64,000 bases of DNA from Pardosa pseudoannulata (taxonomy: Eukaryota; Arthropoda; Arachnida; Araneae; Lycosidae). The translations under genes were made by a program, and so were the position numbers. The stretch covers positions 141,475,495-141,539,494 of the forward strand of contig CM063502.1 in the NCBI GenBank assembly GCA_032207245.1, in the 5' to 3' direction. Shown piece after piece: positions 48,210 through 59,938 of this stretch. The notes under the pieces are model-generated. The model searched no databases and was not told the DNA's origin. It saw only the letters and a list, made by a program, of their open reading frames with translations. Position 1 is the first letter of the stretch; the number at the start of each line of letters is the position of its first letter.

Positions 48210-50123
48210 CTCTTTTATAAATATTTTTAGGGAAAAAAATGACAATTTAATCATAATTGAATTCTCTAACATTTTAAAATATTTGACAAATCTCAGAGAA
48301 TTTTTAGAATATTATAAAAAATGTAATTCATTGTACATATGAATGTCTTGGTAATATTATTAAGGAAATGCAAATAAAATTAATGAAACTCAGGACAGGG
48401 TGTACTAATTAAGTGTCAAATTTTGCCCAAAATAGCCTATTTCTTGAAGTCATTAAAATATTGTTGATCAATATATACAGCCAGGTAGCATAAGAATGTC
48501 GGCTAATATCAAATTATAATATTAGCCTAATTATTAATAGCCTGCGTCAAATGAACATCCCCCCCAAAAAATATCTCTGAATACTATTTTTTAATTATTT
48601 GTTTAGAAGTGTTGGTCAATAATCCCCTCTAACCTTGAATATCATTTTTTTTAAATATTTGGCAATGTTTGTCAATATTTTCCCTGACCAATTCGCAAGT
48701 GGTAATTTTGCCATGCGAACAAATTCATTCACTTCTTGAAGTAGGACTTTTTCTATTTGTTTAAGATATTTGCGTTTAACATTTGTATAATATGGCATTT
48801 TACCCCAGAACAAAAATCTACGACAGTCCAGCTGTACTTTGCTAGTCTCGCAATTTTCTGAAGAATCACAATAAATTATGTAATTTATATAATAGTTGTA
48901 ATATAATCGTGTAGCTCTAATATGGAGCGGAGAAAGTTGTAAGATATCATTTGATGTCAGAAAAAAATTATTTTTATGGAAATCGCTAGATATCGCTGAA
49001 TATTGTTAAATAATATCGTATTCATGGCATTGAATGACATTGTTAACAACGTTAAGAAATAACATTAAAAAAGTGGGTTTCGTAAAAACTGGTAAATTTA
49101 TTAAATTTTTTCTGAGCAATTTCAAATTTTAATTTTTCATTTTGTCGGTCAATATCGGTAGATGTCCAAAATTGGATGTCCGATATTCAACAACATTCAA
49201 AATATTGCCCAACATTTGTATGATATTGAACCATGTATCTACCTGGGTATAAAAGAGAGTGTCTGTGTGTGTCTTTGTTATACAAATCCACACTGTTTGT
49301 CATAGTGTCATTCTCTGATACCATCAGACGGACGGTTACTGTCGGTAATAAAACCTCTTACAATAAACCTATTTCGTGGTATAACAATATAACATATATT
49401 CACTTTGCTGATAAATGTCAGTATATGGATTTTATTGCTGTGTATTGCCTCTTGAAAAAATAGGCTAGCTAATTAATAACTTACCAACCAGTAACTTAAC
49501 TTAAGATAAAGTTATTTACAACGTGTTTTGAAATGATTTTCGCATTAAGATATAAAAAAATCAAAGTAAAAAGAAGTTATATTTAGAGATGAATTATAAG
49601 AAAAATTGTTCCAAGCCAACTGCTTAAATGGAAGTTTAATGGCACATTGAATTCTTCGCAATTATTACTAAATTTCGATACCCTTATTTTGCAAAGGCTT
49701 TCTTATTTTCGTGCAACTAAGCACTATCCTGGGTTGTACTTTAATTTTTTTTTTTTTTGAAAAAAAATATCATACGATTTAAATAATATTAATAATAATA
49801 ATTTTTAAACATAAACTGGTTTTTTTCAGGTAGCCAAGTTGAAGAATAAATCGCCAAGTATAACCAAAATTAACATTTTTGTGTGTTATAATTTATTTAA
49901 AAATAAACAAATGTTTTTTTTCAAAAGATAACTTGACGTCACTAATTTTATATACCCAGATCGATGGCTGGGTGAGAAAACAGCTAATATTATATATTTT
50001 CATTGTTTTTTATACCACCAAAACTAAAAACATATGTTTCTGATAATTTAAATTTTCTTTTTATAAAAAAAGTGTTTTGAACGAAGAGAGTTTCTTATGA
50101 AGAAAAACTAAATCATGCCAATA

Positions 50124-50200
50124 CTTAACCCTTTATACTCTTACAGTAAACTGTCGCAATATTTGCGACAACGGAGTGCAAAAGTTTAAATTTCATGACG
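50124..50200. repeat. TTAACCCTTTA... end with stem, possible MITE fragment
   Basis: TTAACCCTTTATACTC followed by TGTCGCAA and TTGCGACA facing each other across three bases (near 50151-50169). Only one end is recognisable. Confidence 0.35.
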
Positions 50201-50271
50201 GTGTCTAAAAGAAATGCTAAAAAAACTAATATTTATCAGAGTCTAGCATTTGTAACGTGCTAACTATTAAA

Positions 50272-50336
50272 AATAAAGATAAAGGTTGAAGTACAATGGA
50301 AAGGAAAAAATACTTTCTAAGCTGAAATTGTTAGAC
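50272..50336. repeat. source copy of a 65-bp duplicated segment
   Basis: AATAAAGATAAAGGTTGAAG... matches 51917-51981 over 65 bp with about four to five differences. The second copy sits inside a SINE. Confidence 0.9.
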
Positions 50337-51061
50337 GCAACTGGTGGAAAATTTCTTCAGAACATTAAATTAATGAAGTGTATTTTTTGAGATTATGAAC
50401 TAATTAAACTAGTTTTTACTTAGTTTATTAAAGAATTTATCTGCTGTATTTGCGCTTTATCTTCTGCTATATTTCTTTTAATTTACCTTTCCTAGCTGTT
50501 AATGATTTATAGCTATTTGTTTTTCTGTTTTCAACAAATATTAAATTTAACAGGAAATATAATCGTACAATTTATAACATTCTTCTGCCATAAAACAAAA
50601 TATGATGGTTTTCAAATTTTTACAATAATTTCTTTTTTAATTCTCTATTTAGCATCTCATGCATTTTTCATTCAGTTTCAAAAAAATGATATCATTTCAG
50701 TATATAAATGTTCCAGTTAGCTGGTTTTGTTGAAAATTGTGTTACTGAAAGAAACGTTTTTCTACTCAATCGGAATAAAAGTAAACAGTGACAGCAAAAT
50801 GCTAAAAATATCTTTAATTAATAAGGTAGAAACATTTAATTAAAAGAATAAAAGTTCATTTATTAGTTAGAAGATGTTGATTGCATAGTGTGCTACTAAA
50901 TTAAATTCCAAAATTCTTGCACAGTATAAGAAATTAAACATTTTGAACTACTTTTCCTCATATCTTCGTCCACAGTAAAATAGCTGTTTGAAAGAATTAT
51001 AATAATTCTTTTAGAACTGGATATTTTAGTGAACAGTGTCAACGAAAGTTAAGTTCTAGAG

Positions 51062-51115
51062 CAAGGGTGATCAAATATCGTGCCGTCTTAACATTTTACG
51101 GCCCACGGCGGATTT
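51062..51115. mobile_element. possible hAT terminal fragment
   Basis: CAAGGGTGATCAAATATCGT followed by ACGGCCCACGGCGG resembles a hAT end. No partner end was found. Confidence 0.25.
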
Positions 51116-51395
51116 CAAGAAATTTATTATTGAAAGAAGAACCTTATTTATTATAGTAAGTATAACATTATTCTATTAGTTTACTGATTATTATTTTAAT
51201 TATATATATATTTAACTTTCTATGTTTTGAACTATTCTACTGTTAATTTATGAACAGTAATAATAATACTTTCAACAATAATTTATTGTGTTTAATCTTC
51301 ACCTGACATATACACAAACAGATAATCACAACGGTGCTAGACAGCATAAGATGTACCTCCGGTTAGGTCAGCGGACCTTTTCGGGCTAGTCTGAC

Positions 51396-51537
51396 CAAGT
51401 TTGGTTTGGAGCGCTACTGTCTCCCGTTTCGCTGCACTACGACTAATGAGAACGGGACCTACTGCATAAAGCAGATTCCGCAGGGCTACGAACATATATG
51501 CCAGCAGCGGTGTACGGATTTACGAATTCCCAGGTAT
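51396..51537 (-). mobile_element. SINE copy, head truncated
   Basis: GGTTTGGAGCGCTACTGTCT through ATGAGAACGGGACCTAC to the mutated B-box region. The tRNA head is missing beyond about 51537. The open frame across it is not a gene. Confidence 0.75.
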
Positions 51538-51827
51538 GTTCTAGAGAAAACTTCCTGTGTTTTCCATGGTGAAGTGTTTAATATATTTGCTACTTTTCTA
51601 CTTTTTAATAAATTTCCTGCTATTAGGAGCACATTCCTCTCAGGGCTCGATTATCACATGTGCAATCACCCGTCGCCTCCAAACCAAATTATATAAATAA
51701 TTATAATGCATTATTTAACCTTCTGAATAAAAATATCTAAGATTTTGATACATAGTGAAAATTTTAATTACATTATTAATTTGGCTTTCACTTATTTAAT
51801 TTTTTAAAAATTTCCATTTACCTAAAC

Positions 51828-52045
51828 AAATACTGGAGTCTGCGCGTTCGTATGCCACTACTGGCCTGGATGTTCGTAGCCGATCTGTATCGGCTTTAAG
51901 CAGTAGGTCCCGATCTAATAAAGATAAAGGTTGAAGTACAATGGAAAGGAAAAAATACTTTCACCGCTGAAATTATTAGACTGTAAAATTGTTAATTGTT
52001 AACATTCGCCCTCGTGTAGCAAATTAGTAGACAATGACACCCCAA
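51828..52045 (+). mobile_element. SINE copy, split by a 65-bp duplicate of nearby DNA
   Basis: Plus-oriented: diverged head at the left, GATGTTCGTAGCCGATCTGT, AGCAGTAGGTCCCGATCT, then foreign bases 51917-51981, then GCCCTCGTGTAGCAAATTAG and CCCCAAACCAAACC. The inserted piece is a near copy of 50272-50336. Confidence 0.75.
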
Positions 52046-52551
52046 ACCAAACCAGAAATTTGTGACTGAGTGGAAGGCTGGAACATCATATAACAGTGAT
52101 TGTCCCGTTTGAAGTCAATGATAGCTGTATACTCTGTTTTCATAATGTAAAGACATTATGCCACATTAAAGTTACTCGTAATACCCCTTCAAACGGGTAA
52201 CCCCCTCTGTGGAATCTCAGTCATATTATCTAGAATAGGTGTAAAAACGATCTTTCCGTATGAATGACACCTTTTTGTTTCTTAAACAAAAGTTTGCTTT
52301 TAGGATTCGATGCAAAATTCCATTGTCATTTCGTGGTGAACATCTAAGATGGGCAGCATGCGTACAGCATCGCGTACAGATGCAAATCTAAATTTTATAG
52401 ATTTCTTTACAAAATTGTTTGAGCGAATCAATATAATATTTATATTTTTATGAATAATTTTAAGTTTTTAGCCAATAAGAAATTAAATTAAATAATTACT
52501 TTTAGACATTGAATAGTATAAGATTACATATTTCATACAACTATTTCTCTT

Positions 52552-52686
52552 AGTCACTGGAGTTTGCGGGTACGAATCCCACTCCTGACATGAATGTTTA
52601 AATCCGTTCGGAATCAGCTTTAAGCCGTAAGTCACGGTCTTATTTACCCTCGTGTAGGAAAAGAATAGACCGTAGCTCTCCAAATT
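52552..52686 (+). mobile_element. SINE copy, head partly lost
   Basis: Reads GGGTACGAATCCCACTCCTG (B-box), CCGTTCGGAATCAGCTTTAA and TTACCCTCGTGTAGG, and ends in a shortened CTCCAAATTA. Confidence 0.75.
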
Positions 52687-52912
52687 ATCATAATCCTACA
52701 CATATTTTATCTGTATAAGAGACATACTGCTTTCTTGCAAAAGCAACATGCGAGCCAGATTTTAGACATCGTTGTTGTATAACATATATAGAAAAATATA
52801 ACAGAATGGTAATATTATATAATCCGGAAACTAGCCGTCAAAAAAACCAACACGTACAGCCAATGTTTTTCTGTTTATGCCTTTTCCAATGAATACGGAT
52901 TTTGAATGAGTG

Positions 52913-53084
52913 GTTTGGTTTGGAGCGATACAGTCTACTGTTTTGGTTACAAGGGGTAATGAGACCGGGACCTACTTAAGGCCGATTCCGAACAGCTACA
53001 AACATCCATGCCAACAGCGGGATCCGAAGACCAAAACTCCTAAACCGAAGAACAACGCTGTATCATTCGGTCACCTTTCGGTAA
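52913..53084 (-). mobile_element. tRNA-derived SINE copy
   Basis: GGTTTGGTTTGGAGCGATAC, AATGAGACCGGGACCTACTT and GCCGATTCCGAACAGCTACA, with a head ending near CATTCGGTCACCTTTCGG. Little diverged, so fairly young. Confidence 0.85.
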
Positions 53085-53408
53085 AATGATGGCTGAATCC
53101 AACCAAAACAGAAAACAAATCAAAAGAAACTAGTCATTCCAAGCGCATATCTTTCAAAAAGGCAAGAACAGAAAAGCATTGGCTATTCAGGGGAACGTGT
53201 AGAATTTTTGACTATATATTGAATGAGTAGCCTATTTTGAATAAATGGACCATTTTGAATCAGTATTCATTTATAACCAAATGGCAATTTAGAATTTTAT
53301 ATGAATTTCTAATACAGCTTAAAGCTCTTTTTAAAATATATTAATTGGGGAGTAGTTTTTAAAATTTCTTAAAGTCAATTTTAAGTAAATATCGACTTGT
53401 GTACTTAC

Positions 53409-53466
53409 AGATGCTTGTCATAGTAGTATTGGAAACTCCAAAGTAACCACTTTCCCTGGACCCCAT
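53409..53466 (-). other. candidate 5' exon with strong donor
   Basis: Minus strand: ATG then GSRESGYFGVSNTTMTSI, ending at GTAAGT. The stretch is less AT-rich than its flanks. It could be an upstream exon of the neurotrophin-like gene (which has a possible acceptor at 46175) or of an unrelated transcript. No splice partner is proved. Confidence 0.2.
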
Positions 53467-54180
53467 CTAAGCATGATAAGGCTGTGATATCATCTTGCTG
53501 ACGCTTTCTGCTTTTATTTTATTCGGACCTTGTTAGACGTACGTGTTCTTTGTATAAAATTATACGAATTATTGGAATTAAAAGTGAATAGTAAATCCTG
53601 TTATTATTATTACTTATTTATTTATTTTGGTAAAATGTCTAAACAAAAGTCTTTAAAAAGTCAATAATAATTTTAGTCTTAATGATTTAAATTTGTATTG
53701 GGATTATAGAGGTTATTTAATAAGATTTTATAGTTAACTTTAATGACTTCTTTGTGGGTTTTTCAGTTTATTAATCAATTTATCATAACTGCTCTAGAAT
53801 AATTATTTACATACGACGACTGCTTTGCAAATCTCCAATCTTTTCTTCTCTTACATACACTCCTTAAATTAATTTTGTATTAAATATTATAATTTTCAAT
53901 GAGTAGAAAGAAAATTATGCATGATGCTATTGTTAAAAACGTATTCATCAGTTTGAATTAATTATGAAGCTTATATAGTAAATTATAATACGAAAACTGA
54001 ATATTTACATTAAAACCCACGCAGTCCAAAAGATCATTCAAAAGCTTTTAAATGATTTCTCAACTTCTGTACCCACAACGGTAATAAGTGGTGCCATCTA
54101 GTAGTAACTAGAAGAACAATTTTTAAGTAAGTTTTTCCGTCAAATACTCATTGCTGATGGCAATGACATTGTATATAATA

Positions 54181-54207
54181 AGAGGAATGAATTAGCTTCA
54201 TTCCTCT
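54181..54207. repeat. 11-bp perfect stem-loop
   Basis: AGAGGAATGAA and TTCATTCCTCT with a 5-base loop. Confidence 0.85.
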
Positions 54208-55697
54208 ACCTACCAGTTGGAAAAACACAAAATTTTAAAATATACTCCTTTTTTTATTCAGTTTTATCAATATAAGGTACTATTTTATTAAAAGTAGGCC
54301 AAAGATGCGAATATTGTCTTTGAGTTAAATATTATATGTGTTGGAAAGAGGAACCTAAATATAACCCAATATTTCCCTTAAAAAATTTAATTTCTTTGAT
54401 AATAAATTAAAGAAAAGAATAACAGTTAGTATTTTTAATATATGTGGGTTACAAAATTAAATTTATCACACTGGTTCAAGATTTTTTTTTTTTTTCGATT
54501 TTTTTCAGACCGTACCAAGTTCTCTCCGTCCCACTTCCGAAATGACCGTCTCTTCTCACCATGGAGTAAGGAAAATAAAAGAAAAATAAACTGTAAAATA
54601 GCTATGGGGGGTACGGTTAAAATGTACTGACACCCCCTCCTATATTTATTTATTTTTAAAATTAAAAACACAGTTTAGTAAAAAATTATATAAAATTTAG
54701 TATTAATATTTAATATTAATCATAGCACTAAATTATATAAAAATTGTTTTATATGTATTTAAAAGTCCATTCACAATCCTGTGTAATATGCTTCAGGAAA
54801 TTAATAAAATAATTTAAAGCAAATATAGTGAAATTAAAAAAAGTAGATAGACATTTATTAAAAAAAAGCGAAACATTTCTTTAAAAATTAAATTATGTGT
54901 AAGTATGCACTTTAATGAAATAATAATTTAAAATATACTTTAATTTTAATGCTAAAATGCAATACAGCAAAGTACAAAATTCGGGGAGAGGGGGGGGAGA
55001 GGATTCGAGGCTGTAGAGTATGAAAATTAAAAAGGCAATTATTCGTCATATTTTCAAAAGAAAAAGCAAAGTTAATTCATAAAATGTTAAAATTAAGCTT
55101 CTGTGCTATAGGCAATTTTTATTTTAATGATCAATTCAAAGTTGTCCGAATTTTCTTTTTCTTAATCGCAAATGTTTTTATCAGCTTACGGGTACCTCAT
55201 TACAGAACTACTTAATGTTCAATGCTTAAAACTGAAAGGCTACTAAGGCGTATTTGGGCTATTGTAGTACTTTTTAAGTCAGATTTTATAAGTTTTATCA
55301 AGAAGAAACTTCTTTCGGCTTCCAAATATCTCAAATTTTAGTGTACGTAAAAGCTAGTATCAAGTGAATAGCAATACAAAATTCGTTGAATAATACATAT
55401 TTTTGCGTCATTGTTTTCTTTAGTAGTTTCAGTATCTGTAGTTAGTGTTCTTTTTTAGTATAAGGAAAACTTAATCGGTATCCAATCTCTGTCTGGGATG
55501 ATATTTTAGTTAAAAAGAGTATGTGTTTATGGCTCTCTCCACATAATGACATAAACTCAAAAGCTTTGGAGGAAAAAAAAATAAAAGAATAGGGTGTTCA
55601 TTTTTCAATGTCTCAAAAGTTTGGTCTACTGTTTGTGTCCTCATTTGTTATATCGAAATGTTTACACTAATCAAGTAATACTGATATAGCTTCAACT

Positions 55698-56175
55698 CAG
55701 GGCTGATAATAGAGGGGAGAAAGATGGCGCATAGCAAATAATCCGCCAAATTTAAGGGCAGCGAAATGATAATCAACCAATGTATAACCAAGCATAAGAT
55801 TTGTAAAAGGGGCGTGCCAAATTCTATAATTGGTTCCGTACTGCTTTAAATACAAGCTTGCCCAGCGATACTGGGCAGATACAGGGCCATCCCACATTGC
55901 CAACTCTCTTCAAAGTGCCCGTCGCGCCAAAGGTGCCACTTGCGAGCGAACACAGTAAAGTTGCGATCGGAATTTGTAAGACTGCTGGATGCTCTAGTGA
56001 ACCTCTTTTGACTCTGGATTGAGGGTGGCGCAAATCAAGCGGACTAAAAAGAAGGCTGTTATGGTAGCCTGATGAATTTTGCTTGTTCCACTTCGAAACG
56101 GAATCCGGATGGCCTAAAGAAACAGCAGAAAATTTTGAGAGGCGACAGTCGCAGTCTTGGGCCTCGTTACCATAA
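55698..56175. mobile_element. GC-richer island with 8-bp flanking duplication
   Basis: CTTCAACT occurs at 55690-55697 and 56176-56183. The left end begins CAGGGCTG, as hAT elements do, but the right end lacks a matching inverted repeat. The island is markedly less AT-rich than its surroundings. It could be a hAT-derived fragment or a decayed promoter region; no convincing frame is seen. Confidence 0.35.
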
Positions 56176-56189
56176 CTTCAACTACATAC

Positions 56190-57590
56190 ACAATTTCTAA
56201 TGCCCTATTTTAGTCTAACTGCATGGCACACTTACGAGCAGTGTCATTCAAAGAAATAAGCTCTGTTTATACGCAAAAACTTAAAAATTCCGCTTGCACT
56301 CATATGATGCTTTGAATAAAATACATCAAAGTGGCACTGGGGTTTCCAACTAAACATTTAAAGCATAAAAGTACAAAAACGACAAAAACGAACTTGCTGT
56401 GTTGTGATAAACGAGAAATTATTTAATCGACAGAGATTTGCTTTTCTGAGATTTATGTAGTAGGTATTTCTTGGATTTGTAGACAGTAATGATGCTATTA
56501 TTTATTGCTTTATTAATTTCATGACTAAAGACTTTTTAGAGTGTGATGGCAACTTGAAAAAAAAATGCTCAAAACAAGACTGTTATGATAGAAACCTTTA
56601 AGAAGTACCATCCTCGAGTATGTATTATCCGACTTAATCGTTTTCAAAGGTTATGTTACAGGAAACTATGAAGTCACAACATGAATTAGACTTTCGACAG
56701 ATCTGATCATTTTATTTCTAAGAAATATGGTTTAATCGAGAAAAGAAACAGATATTGTTAAAGTTTTGTAGGATTTGTAGTTGTACATGAAAATGAATTC
56801 CTGTTTCCCTGAAATTAATGAATTATTCTTAATAACAGTTAGTTATTTTAACAAACATGTCAATATATCGCTTTGGAAAACGTACAAATCCCTTATTCTG
56901 ATTCATTTGTTTGTTGAGGAATCAAGTAAATATTAAACTTTGTAGTTTCTCACTTTTTATTCGTCGCAAGTTGTTTTGAGTTACACAAAACTGACTGAGC
57001 TTCGAATACTTTTTCCAATTATTTTTCCCAATTTTTTAAAATTTAATTAATTATTTTTCAAACTGTGATTTTGAAAAGATGCTCTTGTATGTTAGATACT
57101 GAAAATTAATTTTGGATCTATATGTTTGATTATTTTTGTAATGTTCTGTGTATGGCTTCTTATTGAAACAGGATGGAAGAAAGATTTCAAAAAAGGATAA
57201 GTTTCAAATTTTCATCTATTTTCCTTTCAATTTGTAGGAAAAAGTTGATTTCGGTTCAAAAACCTGTTGCAAAACTGCCCTGCATAACATCTTAAGTTAG
57301 TGAAATAATTTCTTTTTGTTTACAGAGACTTACTGGAAATGTTATGGGGTATATAAAACTTTCATTCTCCATACAGGAATCGAGATAAATAGCAAAGTCA
57401 ACAAACAACGAGTAAAATGAGAATTATAAATGAGGCCTTTTATATTATATAAGTATTTATTCACACTTTCTGCTCTTCATTTATTGACAATCAATTCTTT
57501 CACTAAAACTTTAGGATTATTTCAATATTTTTAAAAATAGAAACAATGGTGCAAACATCTCGTCAACAAACTATGTTAACAAACCCGTTG
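56190..57590. other. AT-rich sequence, no gene recognised
   Basis: GTATATAAAACT near 57350 is a possible isolated TATA box; nothing else stands out. Confidence 0.5.
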
Positions 57591-57596
57591 TGTCAG

Positions 57597-57914
57597 GGCC
57601 ATAGCCAGAAATTATTTTCGGAGCGGGACCAAGGGAGAAAATCATCTTTATTTGTGAATGGTTCTTCAGTTGATGAAAGGGAATGCACTGGGCCAGAGAC
57701 CCAGAAAGACATTTATGGTCTGAGCAGGGATTTTTTTTTCTTTTCTAAGAGAAAACCTGTCCATGTTCATGAACAGGTACACAGATAGCACACACACACA
57801 AACGGGGGACATTCTAATTATTTATCTACAAAATGATGTTTCAAAATTTGTGGTGGTGGTGGTGGGGGGGGGGGGTTGGACCAATTCTTCAAATCCCATC
57901 CTCTGCCTACGGCC
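57597..57914. mobile_element. small inverted-repeat element related to 33461-33843
   Basis: Ends GGCCATAGCCAG and, reversed, GGCCGTAGGCAG; contains a GGT-repeat and a G run near the right end. The 80- and 65-residue frames crossing it are not gene-like. Confidence 0.5.
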
Positions 57915-58949
57915 TTGCGTTGTGGATTCTAGATCTCAGATTTTCCAGAACTGTTGTTGAAAATAATGTGCTACAAAGGCATGGACAAGAGAAGTAGAAA
58001 AATAAATATATACAAAGTGTAACAAATTTTTCTGGTGTATTCGCCCTTCTGTCTGCACATTTTTTAGAGTGTAAAATAAGTTAATGTTTCAGCATAATTT
58101 TGTAAACATTTCAAGCAACAATAATAAACTTCCTGTTTTAGAGAAGTAATATACGGTTATCAATTAACATTTAGCTCATTTTGTGTAACACAAATTTTAC
58201 CAAAATCTGCTTGTATTCGGGATACAGTTTGACATAGTGTTTTGACTAATAGTAATTAACCGATTATTCTTTACTTTTAGATAGATATTTAAAAAAAAAT
58301 CGAATAAATCGTGTAACAGATGCATGTGAAAAACGTTTAGTTTAAAAAAAAAATTGGCTTAATAACAGAAAAAAGTACAGTTTCTTCAAATACCTCGCAG
58401 ACGGACACATTTTGATTTTTAAACATGTATAAGCTTTGGCTTATCTATTTAAAATCATGGTAAATAAAATTCACGATTTTAAAAGTAGATTTTCGACATA
58501 TATGGGTAAAAAATGTTTTCATGTGTATATATGAAACAAATAAATAGAAAAATAATATTAGCAAAATATTTAATACTATAATAAAAAGTAGAAAGATTGA
58601 AATATGTTAAATAATTTTATTAAAAACCCATGCATATAATAATGAGAGTTGTAATTCTCCATTTTATGAATTTAAATAACATCAATAAGATAAATAGAGT
58701 ACTAAAAAGCATCACTAAAAGAACAAATTAATAATTACATTAGACAACATTCTTTATTAGGATGAATGTTGGTGATAAAAAAAATCTTAGCGTAAGTAAA
58801 AAGACTTAGCATGGAATCACATTCCATATTTAATAAGATGAATCACCAATGTTCACCCCTTAAGGTTAGCAGAAGCTTTTATATTTGGATGTGTTTGACA
58901 GTATTGGTGTTACTTTGTTTCTGGGAATTAGAGTCGTTAAGACATAGAT

Positions 58950-59099
58950 ATGGCGATGCATTTCCCTAGCATAAGCCCTCTGGATCTTGTATATCCATTA
59001 AAGATATCTCCCGTGGCTGCCTCGAAGTGTCAAACGCTGAAGATTGACGATAGTCACGTTATGAGTGTAGGAAGATCTTCTATGAGAAACCTATTTTAA
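58950..59099 (+). other. 49-codon open frame in a GC-richer patch
   Basis: ATG then AMHFPSISPLDLVYPLKISP to a TAA, in sequence with more even base use than its flanks; AG|GTAAGC lies 13 bases past the stop. The product is not recognised. It could be a small gene, an exon or chance. Confidence 0.2.
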
Positions 59100-59687
59100 G
59101 TGGGGAGGTAAGCAACGAGTTAATAAATTCTGTAATTGCGTAGGTGGGACAGTATGACTAAAAAGGGGTATATTCTTTCATCAAATCGATTATTGTGGGT
59201 GAGAAGGCATATTGTATTAGAATCAGTTTAGAGATGACGCATAACTGATATTTTATATCTTTTGCATTTGTTAATCTTATTAGAAGAATATATGTAGGGA
59301 AAAAATATTTGAATTTATGCTAGGTATTATATTTAGTGAACTATTGCTGTAACGAAAAGCTCTTAAGTAAGTAATTCATCGTCTCTCGATAGATTTTTGA
59401 TATTCATTAAAATAGTGTAATAATTGTACAGAAATATTGAAAAGACATTTCTTGCTCTGAACGGATATATTATAGAGTGATAAGTGAAATAAAGATTTGA
59501 AAAATTAAAAAAAAACCCATTCAACTTGTATTTTAAACGAAATTCAATTTAACTTCGAATATACTTCTTAAAATTTTGTGAATTTAAGTTTGTGCCCTTC
59601 GGAAATTAAATATATCCTGAATGAAACCAATGAACTTTTTACGTATGTATTTCAAACATAAATTATCAGTGAAAGGAATATAAGAAG

Positions 59688-59735
59688 AGCTCAGCCTTTC
59701 AGTGAAGGGAACCGTGGGTTCGACTTTCATATTAC
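59688..59735 (+). other. tRNA-like fragment
   Basis: GCTCAGCCTTTCAGTGAAGG then GTGGGTTCGACTTTC resembles a SINE head with a B-box. No complete tRNA fold. Confidence 0.3.
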
Positions 59736-59786
59736 AGATTTAATAGGAAAATCAAATTACCTGGTGTTCACCGTTTAACCTGTTAA

Positions 59787-59938
59787 CCAGGTATGACGAT
59801 ATATTTCGTCATACTATAAAAGCAACTCCAATGGGCATTGGCGACCTTTTTCGTCCTAAAAGTTTTTAATAGTAATACGCAGAAAAAAGTCCCGAGTGTG
59901 AAACGAGTTTAACAAAAGTTAATTCTTCCGTACCCTGG
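59787..59938. mobile_element. short TTAA-flanked element, possible third MITE
   Basis: TTAA at 59783-59786 and 59939-59942 encloses 152 bp beginning CCAGGTATGACG and ending CGTACCCTGG (partly inverted). TATGACGA and TCGTCATA form an 8-bp stem near the left end. Unlike copies 1 and 2 in sequence but the same in plan. Confidence 0.5.

Larger units (their letters stand above)
46175..50120. other. 5' flank of the neurotrophin-like gene
   Basis: Apart from the minisatellite and the 190-bp direct repeats, nothing is recognised. The promoter should lie here or farther right if a non-coding 5' exon exists. Confidence 0.5.
53090..55680. other. AT-rich sequence with one stem-loop
   Basis: Besides the candidate exon at 53409 and the stem at 54181, no element or frame is recognised. 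Overlapping 62- and 78-codon frames at 54435-54671 are low-complexity. Confidence 0.5.

Noticed and set aside
51406..51696. 96-codon plus frame with two Cys-rich stretches
   Set aside because: The first half is SINE sequence; the 66-codon frame at 52483-52683 is another SINE copy in the other direction with the same word order.
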